From: Deltaproteobacteria bacterium
GTDB lineage: Bacteria; Myxococcota_A; UBA9042
Reading direction: 5' to 3'
NCBI GenBank assembly: GCA_020632665.1
Contig: JACKFC010000013.1
Coordinates: forward strand, 1-64,000
Length of the DNA stretch: 64,000 nt
Numbering within the stretch: the first letter of the stretch is position 1; each line of letters starts with the position of its first letter. The translations under genes and the position numbers were made by a program. The notes below the pieces were generated by a model. It was not told where the DNA came from. It made no database searches and saw only the letters and a list, made by a program, of their open reading frames with translations. Of the stretch, positions 1 to 10,072 are shown in pieces.

Positions 1-220
1 GCTCGCCGTGTCGGGGGACGTCGCGCGGGGCTGCTTGGGCCGGTCCATCATCGCGGCAGCGTGCGGGATGCCCGGCGTCGGCGCAAGCTGTGTGGTTCGT
101 TGCCAGGCCTCAATGCACGGGCGTGCGCCTCTCGCGCGTGGGGCGTTGCCCGTTTTGCCCCGCCTTGGCAGCCTCGGGCGCACCAACCCGTCGCCCCGGT
201 CGCGACTTCGGAGCCCGACG

Positions 221-1564
221 ATGCGTTCATCCTTTCCCGCGATCTCGGTCGCATCGGCCCTACTGCTCGGATCGCTCGGGCTTTCCGCCATCGGCTGCAG
301 CAGCGAAGAGGCGCAGTGCGGCGCAGCGGCGACCTACGGCCTCTCGACCGACGCCGCGACCGCGGAGGCGGGCGCGGTCGTCACGCTGAAGCTCAGCCGC
401 ACGGGTCCGGCGTGCGCCTACGAGGGCGGCGGCGCCGAGGACGTGACGCTCGAGGTGGTCGCGGGCGGCGGCAGCCTGGGCACGACGACGGTGCCGGTCC
501 CGGCCGCCGGCAGCTCGGTGCCGTGGACGCTCGGCCACGCGCCGATCCGCAACGCGGTGCGCATCGCGGGCGACGACGACAGCGAGATCTCGGTCGTCGC
601 CGCGGTCAGCACGCCGATCGTGCCGGAGATCTTCGGCGGCTTGCACGAGTGGCTCGACGGGCAGGGCGACAAGAGCACCACCGAGGACCTCGCCTTCCTC
701 GCCGACGGCAGCGTCGCGATGGGCATCGACGCCGGCGTGGTGGTCGGCAAGCTCGGCGACGACGGCAAGGTCACCTGGTCGAAGATGGCGCTCACCGGCG
801 ATCCGCTGCCGCGCTCGCACGGCATGGCCTTCGACCGCCAGGGCACGCTCTGGACCGCCGACACCAAGGGCCAGGCGCTGCACGCCATCTCGGCCTCTGG
901 CGTGGTCAAGACCCACCTCACCACCAACGGCAATGAGCCGCTGAAGGGGCCCAACGACGTCGCCGTCGCGCCGGGCGATTGGGTCATCGTCAGCGATCCG
1001 TGCCGCGGCGAGCTGATCGCCTACGACCCGAAGACCGAGGCCGTGACCGACGTCCACACCTTCTCGCTGAAGACCGAAGGTGGGCCCAACGGCTTCGCCT
1101 TCTGGGGCGACGAGCTCTACGTCGTGACCGAGAACGTCACGTTGCTCTGCCCGACCGCGGCCGAGAAGCCGCCCGCCACCGACCCGCTCGCCGCGCTCTT
1201 CAAACTCTCGGCGAAGGACGGCAAATTCGGCGCTCACACCGTCATCGAGAGCGGCCTCGGCGTCTTCGGCGACGGCATGGTCTTCGACGCCGAGGGCAAC
1301 CTCTACGTCGTCGTCGACACCGCCGACGGCTTCGCGTTGGCGGAGTCGCGCGTGATGGTGCTGCGCAAGGGTGAGAGCAAGCTGGTCGAGTTCGCCGCTT
1401 TCAAGAAGGATACCGTCATCGCCAACGTCGCCTTCGGCGTCGGCGCGTTCGGGGAGACGACGCTCTACGGTGCGCTGCTGGCGATCCCGCCCTTCACCGG
1501 TGAGGACAAGCGGGGGCTCATCCGCATCCCGCTCGGCGTGAAGACGCATCCGTTGTTGCCGTAG
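221..1564 (+). CDS. SMP-30/NHL-like beta-propeller lipoprotein
   Basis: 447 aa, predicted periplasmic or surface lipoprotein. The hydrophobic leader ends in a lipobox (LSAIGC, Cys26), which is why the ATG at 221 is preferred over the longer in-frame start at 8: the extra 71 residues would bury the signal peptide. Residues about 30-125 look like a beta-sandwich domain. After that come recurrent propeller blades of the SMP-30/gluconolactonase/NHL type, such as GMAFDRQGTLWTAD, GPNDVAVAPGDWVIVSDP, GPNGFAFWGDELYVV and GDGMVFDAEGNLYVVVD. These families bind small ligands or hydrolyse lactones; no substrate can be assigned here. The gene stands alone, and an insertion sequence begins about 110 bases after its stop. 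The fold class is fairly sure; the function is unknown. Confidence 0.75.
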   Translation: MRSSFPAISVASALLLGSLGLSAIGCSSEEAQCGAAATYGLSTDAATAEAGAVVTLKLSRTGPACAYEGGGAEDVTLEVVAGGGSLGTTTVPVPAAGSSVPWTLGHAPIRNAVRIAGDDDSEISVVAAVSTPIVPEIFGGLHEWLDGQGDKSTTEDLAFLADGSVAMGIDAGVVVGKLGDDGKVTWSKMALTGDPLPRSHGMAFDRQGTLWTADTKGQALHAISASGVVKTHLTTNGNEPLKGPNDVAVAPGDWVIVSDPCRGELIAYDPKTEAVTDVHTFSLKTEGGPNGFAFWGDELYVVTENVTLLCPTAAEKPPATDPLAALFKLSAKDGKFGAHTVIESGLGVFGDGMVFDAEGNLYVVVDTADGFALAESRVMVLRKGESKLVEFAAFKKDTVIANVAFGVGAFGETTLYGALLAIPPFTGEDKRGLIRIPLGVKTHPLLP

Positions 1565-1741
1565 CTTCCGCCACGCTGACCATTGGGCCTGCAGCGAGAT
1601 TGAGTGTAGAGGAAGCGCTCACAGATCGAATGACCGACGCTTGACCCCGCACACGATCCCGTGAATCCCTGAATCCGTGACTTTGGGTGCAGATCCGTTC
1701 CGTGGGAGAAGAATCGGACCGATCAGTAGCGAAAAAGAGAG

Positions 1742-1820
1742 TGGAGAGGTACCTCAACGGTAGGAAAACAAACCAGACCTCCGTGCCGAACCCCGGCGCG
1801 GAGAACGAGGTACCTCTCCA
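1742..1820 (+). repeat. 14-bp perfect inverted repeat overlapping the transposase start
   Basis: TGGAGAGGTACCTC (1742-1755) is the exact reverse complement of GAGGTACCTCTCCA (1807-1820). The right arm contains the likely ribosome-binding GAGG and ends on the A of the ATG. The 51-base loop contains a smaller stem (CTCCG...CGGAG). In RNA this would form a hairpin that hides the transposase ribosome site, a known way for insertion sequences to limit read-through expression; that role is inferred. Confidence 0.6.
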
Positions 1821-3412
1821 TGACAGATCGTAGCCCAGCGCAGAGCCGGAAGTCACACCCCATCCTGTCGAGCCTCGCCGTGGCATTGCGTCACCAGAGT
1901 GATCAGCGCCGCGGGCCCAGAATGGACAGTGTCCTGTCGTCTCTGCAGCAGCAGCTCGGCTTGAACCGCGCCAGCGCCCAAGCACTACTCGACGGGGTCG
2001 AGTCGTTGGGGGCCTACCTCTGTGCGAGCGTCGAGGGCGGCGACGCGCTGACCGAAGAAGACAACGCGGTGCAGGCCTCCCGCGAGGTGATTCGACCGGT
2101 GCTTCAGGCGCGGCTGCAGCGACGACTCGATGACCTCGAGCGCAAGGTCGAGCCGGTGGCGTGCGTCGACTGCTGCGAGACGATGCTATCGAAGGGTCTC
2201 CGTTCGGCGCAGTGGCAGAGCCTGTTCGGGGCAGTGGTGCTGCGCCGCCGCTACGTCCGCTGCCAGGGCTGCAGAGCCAGTCGATTTCCCAGTCAGGACA
2301 TACTGATGCTCGGATCGGAACGCACCACCGCCAGGCTCAGTGAAGCCGTCGCGATGCTCTGCACCGTGGTCTCTTACGAGATGGCAACCAAGCTCTGCAG
2401 CGACTTGTTCGGTGCCGAAGTGAGTTGCCACGGCGCCCAACGAATCGTCGGTCGCAGAGCAGCGATGCGCGACCAGATCGTGGAGCGACAGGCTCGGCGA
2501 TTCCAGCTCCGTGACGCCGCGGGCCATGCGCGGCATCCCCGACGACCGCACGACGCGCGACTTCGCAAACCCAAGGTGACCTACCTCGAGTGCGACGGCG
2601 TCTACGCGATGACGCGGCAATACCAGCAGCCACAAGACGCGCGGCCCGAGCACGACGAACAGGTCCAACCTGACAGTCAGCCCAGCAAGCAGACACGCGG
2701 AGGAGCTGGTCGTCGCTACAAGCTCGAAGGGCGCGAAATCAAGAACGCAATCCTGTACTCCGAGGACGATGTCGCCAAGCTGGCCAACCGTCGCGGCTGC
2801 CTACTGCGCAAGACGTACGTCTCGGTGCTCGGCACGCCGCAAGATCTTGCCTTGCAGCTGGGCCCCGAGCTGCTCCGCCAGCGCGCCGACCAAGCCAAGC
2901 TCGTCGTCAGCATCAGCGATGGAGCGGTGTGGATCCGAAATATGGTCGACGAGTTGCCGTTCAAGGTGCTGCAAATCCTGGACCTGTACCACGTCAAGCA
3001 CCGTCTCCACGAAGGCGGCAAGGCGCTACATCCCAACGACGACGAAGCCGCCCGCCGCTGGAGCAAGCTGCAGGCGGCGCGCATCGAACAGGGCGATTTG
3101 TCGTTGGTGCTCGAGACACTCGCGCAGGCCGCCCCCGCGAAGGAGGCGGGCGCGAAAGTTATCGACGAGCTGACGACCTACCTCAGCAACAACCGCGACC
3201 GGATGGACTATCCGCGTTACCGCGAGATGGGCCTGCGCGTGGGCTCTGGCGCCATCGAAAGCGCGAACCATCACCTGACCGGTGGGCGGTTGCGACAGCA
3301 AGGCATGCGGTGGAACGAAGCCGGCGCCGCAGAGATGAGCGGCCTGCGAGCGGACCTGTTCAACGACAGGTGGCGGATGCGATCACGGCAGGTGCTCCGT
3401 GCGGCGGCGTAG
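1820..3412 (+). CDS. ISKra4-family transposase
   Basis: 530 aa, predicted DDE transposase that moves the surrounding element. Features visible: a Cys-pair segment (CVDCCE, later RCQGCRASRF) typical of the zinc-binding N-terminal part of this family; a first catalytic Asp in YLECDGVYAM; a second in ILDLYHVKHRLHE; and a catalytic Glu in GSGAIESANHH, followed by the family-typical QQGMRWNEAGA. The ATG at 1820 has GAGG nine bases upstream and is preferred; the ATG at 1922 (MDSVLSSLQQ) is an alternative. The frame is open throughout and all key residues are present, so the enzyme may be active. Confidence 0.85.
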   Translation: MTDRSPAQSRKSHPILSSLAVALRHQSDQRRGPRMDSVLSSLQQQLGLNRASAQALLDGVESLGAYLCASVEGGDALTEEDNAVQASREVIRPVLQARLQRRLDDLERKVEPVACVDCCETMLSKGLRSAQWQSLFGAVVLRRRYVRCQGCRASRFPSQDILMLGSERTTARLSEAVAMLCTVVSYEMATKLCSDLFGAEVSCHGAQRIVGRRAAMRDQIVERQARRFQLRDAAGHARHPRRPHDARLRKPKVTYLECDGVYAMTRQYQQPQDARPEHDEQVQPDSQPSKQTRGGAGRRYKLEGREIKNAILYSEDDVAKLANRRGCLLRKTYVSVLGTPQDLALQLGPELLRQRADQAKLVVSISDGAVWIRNMVDELPFKVLQILDLYHVKHRLHEGGKALHPNDDEAARRWSKLQAARIEQGDLSLVLETLAQAAPAKEAGAKVIDELTTYLSNNRDRMDYPRYREMGLRVGSGAIESANHHLTGGRLRQQGMRWNEAGAAEMSGLRADLFNDRWRMRSRQVLRAAA

Positions 3413-3522
3413 CTCCCACGGTACCGGGCTGCACCCTGCGTCACAGGAGCCAGTAGCCGTTTCGCTCGAGCCCTGATAGTGTCAGCGTGCATTTGGGCTG
3501 CAGGTAGTGGTGGAGGCAAACC

Positions 3523-4347
3523 ATGCGTGGCTTGAGTTTGGCGATGCTATTGCTTCTCACTGCAGTGGCATGCCGGACCATCGATTTGCCGGCTCGCCGC
3601 GTTGACGCTGCGTCGGAACTTGATGCTCACGAGGCGGATGACGGAACCATCGATGATACCGCGATGGATGCGGCGTCTGACGACGAGACGTCTGCTGTTG
3701 ACGTCGGTGCAGCTTCAGACGCCTCGGAACCAGGGGTGGATTCCTCGTCTGATATCGTCTTGGACGTGAGTGTATTCGATGGCGCGGGCGACGTCGGGAG
3801 CGATGGCGAAAACGTAGACGCGGGTGACGGTGAGTACGACAGCGACGCGAACGGAGATGCCACCGACGCGTACGATGGTGCCCTGGATTTCGATGGCAAT
3901 GGCGCTGACAGTTCCGACATTGCCGGTGACGTCAGCGACGGCGTCGGCGGTGATGTCGGTCTCGTGGCCGACGTCGAGGACGGAGGTTCTCTCCTGGATG
4001 CGTCGGACGTCTCCTCAGGTGCCGATGGCAACGATGGATCTGGAGCTTCCGACGCTGTCGAAGTGATGGACGACGCGCAGCCAGATGCGTGCGTTACCAG
4101 TACGACGGAACTCTGCAATGGTCTGGACGACGACTGCGATGGTCTAACGGACGAAGGTTGCGCACTGCCCGTTGCGGCGAGCGTGTCGATGATTTGGCCG
4201 GGATTCTCGAACGGTATGGGAGCGGCGACAGCGAAGGTCTGGCTGGCGTCGTCGGGCTTCGGAGCTACGGCACCCTCTGCGCCCAACGTGTCGTTCGGTG
4301 TGCTCGAGGTGTTGCGCGGATGGCTCGGATCGTCTTGGAGCCCGTGA
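3523..4347 (+). CDS. Asp/Ala/Ser-rich lipoprotein with MopE-type motif
   Basis: 274 aa. A short leader ends in the lipobox LTAVAC (Cys17), followed by RTIDLP; the same C-R-[ST]-I-[DE]-L-P pattern follows the lipid Cys of the Cys-rich lipoprotein at 6286, so the two share an N-terminal module. Residues about 25-190 are a low-complexity, highly acidic linker with no predicted fold. It is followed by ELCNGLDDDCDGLTDEGC, the Asp/Cys motif of MopE-like putative metal-binding proteins. Only about 65 residues follow, short for this architecture, so the protein may be a truncated relative of the larger lipoproteins. GGAGG lies just upstream of the ATG. Probably surface-anchored; function unknown. Confidence 0.7.
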   Translation: MRGLSLAMLLLLTAVACRTIDLPARRVDAASELDAHEADDGTIDDTAMDAASDDETSAVDVGAASDASEPGVDSSSDIVLDVSVFDGAGDVGSDGENVDAGDGEYDSDANGDATDAYDGALDFDGNGADSSDIAGDVSDGVGGDVGLVADVEDGGSLLDASDVSSGADGNDGSGASDAVEVMDDAQPDACVTSTTELCNGLDDDCDGLTDEGCALPVAASVSMIWPGFSNGMGAATAKVWLASSGFGATAPSAPNVSFGVLEVLRGWLGSSWSP

Positions 4348-4367
4348 ATGCGGGGCGGGAGGTTGCG

Positions 4368-6194
4368 ATGGTGGGCAACGAGTTGAGGCAATGTGTCGTG
4401 CAGTGCGGTGCTGCGCTTTTGTTCCTGTTGGCTCCGGCGATCCTACTCGCGCTGAACGCCAACTCAGCGGCAGTTCAAGGCGTTCTGACCGCGCCGAGTG
4501 GCGCGGCGGTCGACGGGACCTACGACTTGACGTTTTCAGTCTACGAAAAGGAACAAGGCGGCACGGCGATTTGGAGCGAAGTCGCAAGTGCGGTGAAGGT
4601 ACAAGCAGGCGTGTTCCAGTGGCAGCTCGGCTCGACCAAGGCGCTCTGGAGTGACACCGAGGGCTCGCAGGCCTTGTGGATCGGCGTGCAGGTCGGGAGT
4701 GATCCGGAGCTGCCTCGGGTCGCGATTGGCCAGGTCATTTACGCCAGATACGCTCGTGGGCTCGCTTGCCAGGGGTGCGTCTCGAACGATCACTTCGCCA
4801 ATGGCTCGATCACCGCGGCCAAGTTGGCTTTCAACTATGCGGGCGCTGCGACGAAAGGCGGTGCTGCAAAGGATGTCGATTGTACGGGCTGCGTGGGGGT
4901 CGCGGAGATGAAGTTCGATGGCGACCTCGACCTTGGCGGCAGCTCGCTCAAGGGGAAGAACGCGACATTCTCTGGCGATCTGGCGGCCAAGACCGTGACT
5001 GCGTCCGCGTTCATCGGAGACGGCAGCAAGCTGACGGGCGTTGGGATTCAGTCTGGGAGTTGTAAGGCTGGGGAGGTGATGACCGGGGTGGCGAGTGATG
5101 GCTCGTTGCAGTGTACGGCGCTTGCAACGGGCGGAAGTGGAGGGCTGTCGCCAACGAGCTGTAAGGCCGGGGAAGCGGTGGTGGCCGTCGGGGCCGATGG
5201 GAAGGTGGTGTGTGGTGTGATTGAGGCGAAGTTGCCGGCAGACGGGTTGGCTGCGGTTTCGAATGGTTTGTTGACGAACGTGTTTGACTACGAAGTGGCG
5301 GCGTCGAAGGAAGTTCAGATCATCGACGGCAGCCTCAACGGGACAACGAGCCAGCTTGGCGGGCCGAATGATGGGGTGGTCAAGTCCGTAGCGGTCAAGG
5401 TAAGTCTTACCAACTCGAACATCGGGAACGTATCCGTCGAGCTGACGCCGCCGGATGGCAAGACGATCCTGCTGAAGGACAAATCAGGCACCGGAACGTC
5501 GTGGACGGGGGAGTATCCTGCGCCGGACACGCCAGCAAGTGGCTCGCTAGACACGATGGTCGGGCAAAGCCCCAAAGGACCATGGAAGTTGCGTGTCTGG
5601 GACGAAGGTGCGGAAAACAAGGACTTTGATGGCGCCTTTGTTTGGAGTTTGAAGCTACAGCTTCTCAGCGACTCCACGGTCTTCGTCAATGGCAACTTGC
5701 ACGTCAACGGAGAGAGAGCGGCGCTGAAGGTATGCTACTTCAATAGCGATGAGTGCAAGGGATGGTTTGTTGGTTCTACCCAGACAGAGTCCGGGGTCGG
5801 CCCGAACTGGCAAACAAAGTATCATTACGAGCTGTTCAACAGTGATCCCGAGCATCAGGTCAACTTCGGTAGCGTCAATGTGTGGACTGGAAGCGACTGT
5901 ACGGGTTCGGGCGCAACCAGTAGTCTCGCGAATATTCATGGGACGTCATGGTACGAAGGTGAGGACTGTGCCGGCGCCGAGTACAGATATTCCAGTGATA
6001 TGGGGAAGGCGAGCTTCGACACCCGTCGGTCACTCAAATGTTTCATTCCGGGGCAACCGAAGGATGGATGCAAGTCCTATCGGAACAAGTCTGGATGCGT
6101 GAATCAACCTGACACAAAAGCATGCGGCCAAGGTGGCGGCAACAGTTTCATATTGAAAAGTAATCGTTATCGTGCGTTCGAACTGAGGCTATAG
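4368..6194 (+). CDS. Modular secreted protein with P-domain-like region (paralogue 1 of 3)
   Basis: 608 aa. The start at 4368 is chosen for the GGCGGGAGG upstream and the hydrophobic leader (LLFLLAPAILLAL); the frame is open further upstream but has no signal there. Module order: an N-terminal beta-sandwich (DGTYDLTFSVYEKEQGG), a CTGC motif, a FDGDLDLGGSSLKGKN segment and FIGDGSKLTGVG, a pattern reminiscent of phage tail-fibre and endosialidase-chaperone proteins. Next comes a Cys-containing CKAGEVMTGVASDGSLQC unit, and then residues about 330-440 resembling a proprotein-convertase P domain (VSVELTPPDGKTILLKD, GPWKLRVWDEG). The Cys-rich C-terminal 150 residues are unrecognised. Paralogues lie at 22826 and on the minus strand at 51099. 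Likely exported or surface bound. Confidence 0.7.
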   Translation: MVGNELRQCVVQCGAALLFLLAPAILLALNANSAAVQGVLTAPSGAAVDGTYDLTFSVYEKEQGGTAIWSEVASAVKVQAGVFQWQLGSTKALWSDTEGSQALWIGVQVGSDPELPRVAIGQVIYARYARGLACQGCVSNDHFANGSITAAKLAFNYAGAATKGGAAKDVDCTGCVGVAEMKFDGDLDLGGSSLKGKNATFSGDLAAKTVTASAFIGDGSKLTGVGIQSGSCKAGEVMTGVASDGSLQCTALATGGSGGLSPTSCKAGEAVVAVGADGKVVCGVIEAKLPADGLAAVSNGLLTNVFDYEVAASKEVQIIDGSLNGTTSQLGGPNDGVVKSVAVKVSLTNSNIGNVSVELTPPDGKTILLKDKSGTGTSWTGEYPAPDTPASGSLDTMVGQSPKGPWKLRVWDEGAENKDFDGAFVWSLKLQLLSDSTVFVNGNLHVNGERAALKVCYFNSDECKGWFVGSTQTESGVGPNWQTKYHYELFNSDPEHQVNFGSVNVWTGSDCTGSGATSSLANIHGTSWYEGEDCAGAEYRYSSDMGKASFDTRRSLKCFIPGQPKDGCKSYRNKSGCVNQPDTKACGQGGGNSFILKSNRYRAFELRL

Positions 6195-6285
6195 AGAAGC
6201 GTCGCGGCATCACTTGTCTCCAATAGGCAAACCAACTACGGACCAGTCCATGCCCGTAGAGATGCCCAACCACGGAGATCGGAAC

Positions 6286-9200
6286 ATGGCAGAGACATTC
6301 CGCACGCGCAAACGCTCAGCCGACCGTCAACCGTCGCTTACCTCCGTGATACACTCTGGTTCGCGAAGTAGTGCTCGACGGCATCATAGATCCCGAATTG
6401 AAATCAGCCTCATCGCGCTCACTGGGACCTTCGCGCTCTTGTCATGCCGCAGCATCGAACTCCCCTCTGCAGGCCAGCAAGCGCAAGGTTCGAGCGACGC
6501 CACGTCAGAAAAAGCAATCGACGCCCATGGCGAAATCTCCTCCGATGCGGCAACCGATGCGGCAGCTCCAGATTCATCCGAACTCGTCGACGCCCAGCAC
6601 GACACGGCAGCAGACGCCAACGTCCAAGACGCACCGGACGTCATCGCAGACACAACCCAACCACCCGAAGACTCCAAGGTCGCCGAGCTCAAGGACTCCC
6701 AAATCATCGACGCACCCGATGCCAACACGCCGGCGGACGCTGCGTCCGACGCGACAGCAACCGCCGATGGCTCGAGCATCGACCAAGGCGATGGCGACGC
6801 ATCAAGCCCGCCCGACGCCCTAGCAACAGACGCCACTGCAGACGCGGGCTCCCCGCCGACAGACTCCGCACCGATGTGCATCGCTGCGGCGTGCGACGAC
6901 GGCAACACCTGCACCTTCGACTACTGCGCAATCTCCGGCGCATGCGTGAGCACCCCGCTGGACTCACTCGACTGTGACGACGGAGACAAGTGTACATCCG
7001 GCGACGTCTGCATCAACGGGTCCTGTAAGTCAGGACCACCCAAGCTGTGCAAAGACGGGGATGTTTGTACCAAAGACAGCTGCGCGGCTGGTTCCGGCGA
7101 GTGCATGCACGTTGTGACGGATGGCTGCGTCAAGCAGCCATGCGTCGCGACCGCCGACTGCGCCAAAGGCCTGATCTGCGACACCTCCAAACATGTCTGC
7201 GTCGGCTGCCTCGCGCACGACGATTGCGGTGCGCAGCAAGTCTGCGCTCAGGGCTCCTGCACTCCGGGTCAGACATGCGCGTCGACCGTGGAGTGCAAGG
7301 CGTTGGGCGGCGTCTGCTCTACGGCCAAGGGGGTGTGCGTGGACTGCAACTCGGCTGCAGAGTGCCAAGCAGGTCAGGCCTGCTTGGACAACGCTTGCGT
7401 CGCGAAACAGCTGTGCAGCTCCGACAAGGACTGTCCTGCGGTCTGCGGGAAGGGCCTCGGGTATTGCGTGGCCTGCAACGCGAATGCTGATTGTTTGGAT
7501 GGCGGTGTTTGTGGGGCGGACCGACAGTGCCATCCGCCACTTTGTGTGGCGAACGCATGTGTCAGTGGGGCGCATCTGGTGTGCACATCGGGGTCAGTGG
7601 GGTATTTCGCCGAGGGTTGTGATGATGGGAATGTTTGTACGAACGATTCTTGTACGCCAGCAACGGGATGCGCCCACAGCGCCCTTGTGGGGCCATGTGA
7701 CGATGGATTGGCATGTACCGTCGGAGACGCGTGTTCACCGCTGGGATGTGTCGCCGGAAAACCCCAGGATTGCAACGATGGCAACGACTGCACCGTCGAC
7801 AGTTGCGACCCGGGTTCCGGGGCGTGCAGCTACACAAACCTGAAGGACTTGACGGAGTGCGGTGCCGGAGGCTCGGGCAGCTGCGTGGCCGGTAGCTGCA
7901 AGGTGTCGTACGTATCCCTGGACGCCTCGGATGGCCAGTATGTGGCTGCCACTGCCGCGGGCGCAATCGTGACTTGGGGCAAGAACAGTCATGGACTTCG
8001 CACATTGAGCTTAAAGACGCCTTCGATGTTCGGCGGTCCGGAAGTCATCGCCAAGATCCCAGGCACAATTGCCGTTCGAGTGGTCTGCAATTCTGTCTGC
8101 GCAATAACCACCAACAAAGAGCTCCACTGCGATCTTGGTCAGCCGATCACGAAGTTCAACGTTGTATCTGGCATCGTAGGTTTCAGCAGCAGCAATGAGT
8201 TCGTCTTCGAAGCTGGCGGGCAGCCTAAGGTGAACCCTGTCTGCAAGCCGAGCAATGGCTCCAGTCAGTGGCACGTCCACCTCCTGATGAACCTGTCGGC
8301 CCTCTCCGATCTTGTCGACGTCGCGCGAGCGCCGGCGGACGGGAGCGGTTCCACCCACGTTCTTGGGATCACGACGGGCGGCAAAGTTGTTCGAGCTCAC
8401 GTCTACGAAGGGGCATCGAAGCTCACTACACTCAATACAGGCGCGGGAGCGAAGCGATTCGCGCGAAATGGCAATACCTACGGCCCGCCCATCGTCTTCT
8501 CCAACGGATCGACCCTCGACCCGACGAGCATGAAGCCCGTCGATGGCCCACAGCTGCCGCCGGAAACAGTCGACTGGCGCCCGGGATCTAGTGGCTGCTT
8601 GCGGACGTCCGCAGGCGATGCATGGTGTGTAGGCTCCAATGGTGATGGACTTCTGGGGGCCCTTGGCGGTTCGAGCAAGGCCTACGTCAAGGTCGCATCC
8701 ACTGGGAAGTGCATCGCGATGGGTACCACCTTGGGCAGTGCCTGTTGCCTCGATGACCAAGGCGTCATCCGCTGTTGGGGCAGCAATCGCTACGGCCAAC
8801 TCGGTGACTCAAAGGCCATGGCTCAGATGCCCGTTGTAGCGGTCAATCAGGGGTCAGGAAAGTCAGCTAGCGGACTGTACCGTGCAACCACGCCAGGTCT
8901 TTGGTGGGTGCTTGATCAGAACGGGGACGCCATTACGTGGGGCCACCCAGCGTCGCAAACGGACTTGGGAGCCTCAAAGGTCCAAAGCCCTGTACCAACT
9001 GCATCCATGAACGACATAACCGCGCTCGGGGTTCGACCTGCTGGCGATGGCGGAACTTTTTGCTACGCTGTACGTGACAACAAGCTTGTTGCCTGGCAGG
9101 GCGGTGGCGGCTCCCTTGTCTGCATGGCTGTGCCACCAGACAGCAGCGCCTCGACGTCATTCGGAGCGGTGAAGAGGCTTGCGGGCTCAAGAGCATTGGA

Positions 9201-9849
9201 TCCGAGTGGCGCCTTGTGGTGGTTGGTTGATTCGAAGGGCTCAAAAACATGTAAGATTGCAGATGGAGTTGCGGACTTCAGTCCTACTGCGATCCTTCGG
9301 ACAAGCGGCGCGGTTGCGAGCGGTTTTGGCGACAAATCGTGCAATGCGTGTGGCTCAGACCAATACGGATGTAGTTGCCCGGAGTACTGCTGGAAGGACA
9401 TTCCGATCCTTGACCAGGGCATCACCGAAATAGTCGAAGCGCATTGGCCTTGGACATCAGGAGGAGCGGCAGGGATCCTTGCCGGAAGAGGCGATGGCAA
9501 AGTGTTCGCCTGGTTCAACGACAAAGTCACGGCGGTCGGTCTTTCCGCGGGCTACATTTCGCTGGCATGGGGCCATGTCCCGTTGATTCGCTTGACGACC
9601 GGGGTATGGACACTCGGGGCAGGATTGGGACCGTCTGCTTCGTCTGACAAATTCCCCGGCGTCCCACCTGGGCTCGACGACCCGAACGCTGCCATTGCCT
9701 CTTTGGTCTCGGTCAATGCATCGAATTCCGATGTTGGATGCGGAATCTCGGACCAAGGGGTCGTAATGTGTTGGGGCGCGAACAGTTCAGGACTAGCTCG
9801 TGGCACCGCGTATCGGGCATCACCTGGACTGATTGCGCAGATCAAATAG
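6286..9849 (+). CDS. Cys-rich, RCC1-like lipoprotein
   Basis: About 1187 aa. A basic N-region precedes a hydrophobic stretch ending in the lipobox FALLSC and the RSIELP motif shared with the protein at 3523. The ATG at 6286 is preferred for GGAG 11 bases upstream; TTG 6214, ATG 6250 and GTG 6346 are alternatives, and the N-region is unusually long. Domains: an Asp/Ala/Thr-rich linker (about 60-195); Cys-rich disulfide repeats of the CDDGN-x-CT type (about 196-540), including CSSDKDCPAVCGKGLGYC; then an RCC1-like propeller (about 541-1187) with blades such as IRCWGSNRYGQLGD and VMCWGANSSGLARG. It is a tandem paralogue of the interrupted gene at 10073/13734. Likely a cell-surface protein; ligand unknown. 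Confidence 0.8.
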   Translation: MAETFRTRKRSADRQPSLTSVIHSGSRSSARRHHRSRIEISLIALTGTFALLSCRSIELPSAGQQAQGSSDATSEKAIDAHGEISSDAATDAAAPDSSELVDAQHDTAADANVQDAPDVIADTTQPPEDSKVAELKDSQIIDAPDANTPADAASDATATADGSSIDQGDGDASSPPDALATDATADAGSPPTDSAPMCIAAACDDGNTCTFDYCAISGACVSTPLDSLDCDDGDKCTSGDVCINGSCKSGPPKLCKDGDVCTKDSCAAGSGECMHVVTDGCVKQPCVATADCAKGLICDTSKHVCVGCLAHDDCGAQQVCAQGSCTPGQTCASTVECKALGGVCSTAKGVCVDCNSAAECQAGQACLDNACVAKQLCSSDKDCPAVCGKGLGYCVACNANADCLDGGVCGADRQCHPPLCVANACVSGAHLVCTSGSVGYFAEGCDDGNVCTNDSCTPATGCAHSALVGPCDDGLACTVGDACSPLGCVAGKPQDCNDGNDCTVDSCDPGSGACSYTNLKDLTECGAGGSGSCVAGSCKVSYVSLDASDGQYVAATAAGAIVTWGKNSHGLRTLSLKTPSMFGGPEVIAKIPGTIAVRVVCNSVCAITTNKELHCDLGQPITKFNVVSGIVGFSSSNEFVFEAGGQPKVNPVCKPSNGSSQWHVHLLMNLSALSDLVDVARAPADGSGSTHVLGITTGGKVVRAHVYEGASKLTTLNTGAGAKRFARNGNTYGPPIVFSNGSTLDPTSMKPVDGPQLPPETVDWRPGSSGCLRTSAGDAWCVGSNGDGLLGALGGSSKAYVKVASTGKCIAMGTTLGSACCLDDQGVIRCWGSNRYGQLGDSKAMAQMPVVAVNQGSGKSASGLYRATTPGLWWVLDQNGDAITWGHPASQTDLGASKVQSPVPTASMNDITALGVRPAGDGGTFCYAVRDNKLVAWQGGGGSLVCMAVPPDSSASTSFGAVKRLAGSRALDPSGALWWLVDSKGSKTCKIADGVADFSPTAILRTSGAVASGFGDKSCNACGSDQYGCSCPEYCWKDIPILDQGITEIVEAHWPWTSGGAAGILAGRGDGKVFAWFNDKVTAVGLSAGYISLAWGHVPLIRLTTGVWTLGAGLGPSASSDKFPGVPPGLDDPNAAIASLVSVNASNSDVGCGISDQGVVMCWGANSSGLARGTAYRASPGLIAQIK

Positions 9850-10072
9850 CTGGCGGGTGGTCACGCGCGATTTGGAGTATCGAAGGTGCCCACGGACAGA
9901 CGCAGGACTTGGTCAAGACGAGCACACGAAGGTGTGTAGTGTGCACGGAAGACGGAGAGCACGCCACCGTGATCATTGTCGGACAGGGGAATTCGTCCGT
10001 TCTTGGCGAACTTCGCAGGACGGCTGGAAGAATCTGAAAGGGCAAGCGCCGTACTATCGTTGAGGAGGATTC

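Larger units (their letters stand above)
1677..3444 (+). mobile_element. ISKra4-family insertion sequence, complete
   Basis: The 1.77-kb element holds one transposase gene between imperfect 32-bp terminal inverted repeats at 1677-1708 and 3413-3444. Read inward, both ends share GTGAC, GGGTGCAG and CCGTGGGAG in the same order and spacing, with about 25 of 32 positions matching by eye. The right repeat starts directly after the transposase stop codon. No convincing target-site duplication is visible in the flanks, so the outer limits may be off by a few bases, or the insertion is old. It lies between genes and interrupts no recognisable reading frame. Confidence 0.75.

Noticed and set aside
1..220. 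In-frame extension of the first lipoprotein to position 8
   Set aside because: It would place 71 residues ahead of a clear lipoprotein signal peptide.
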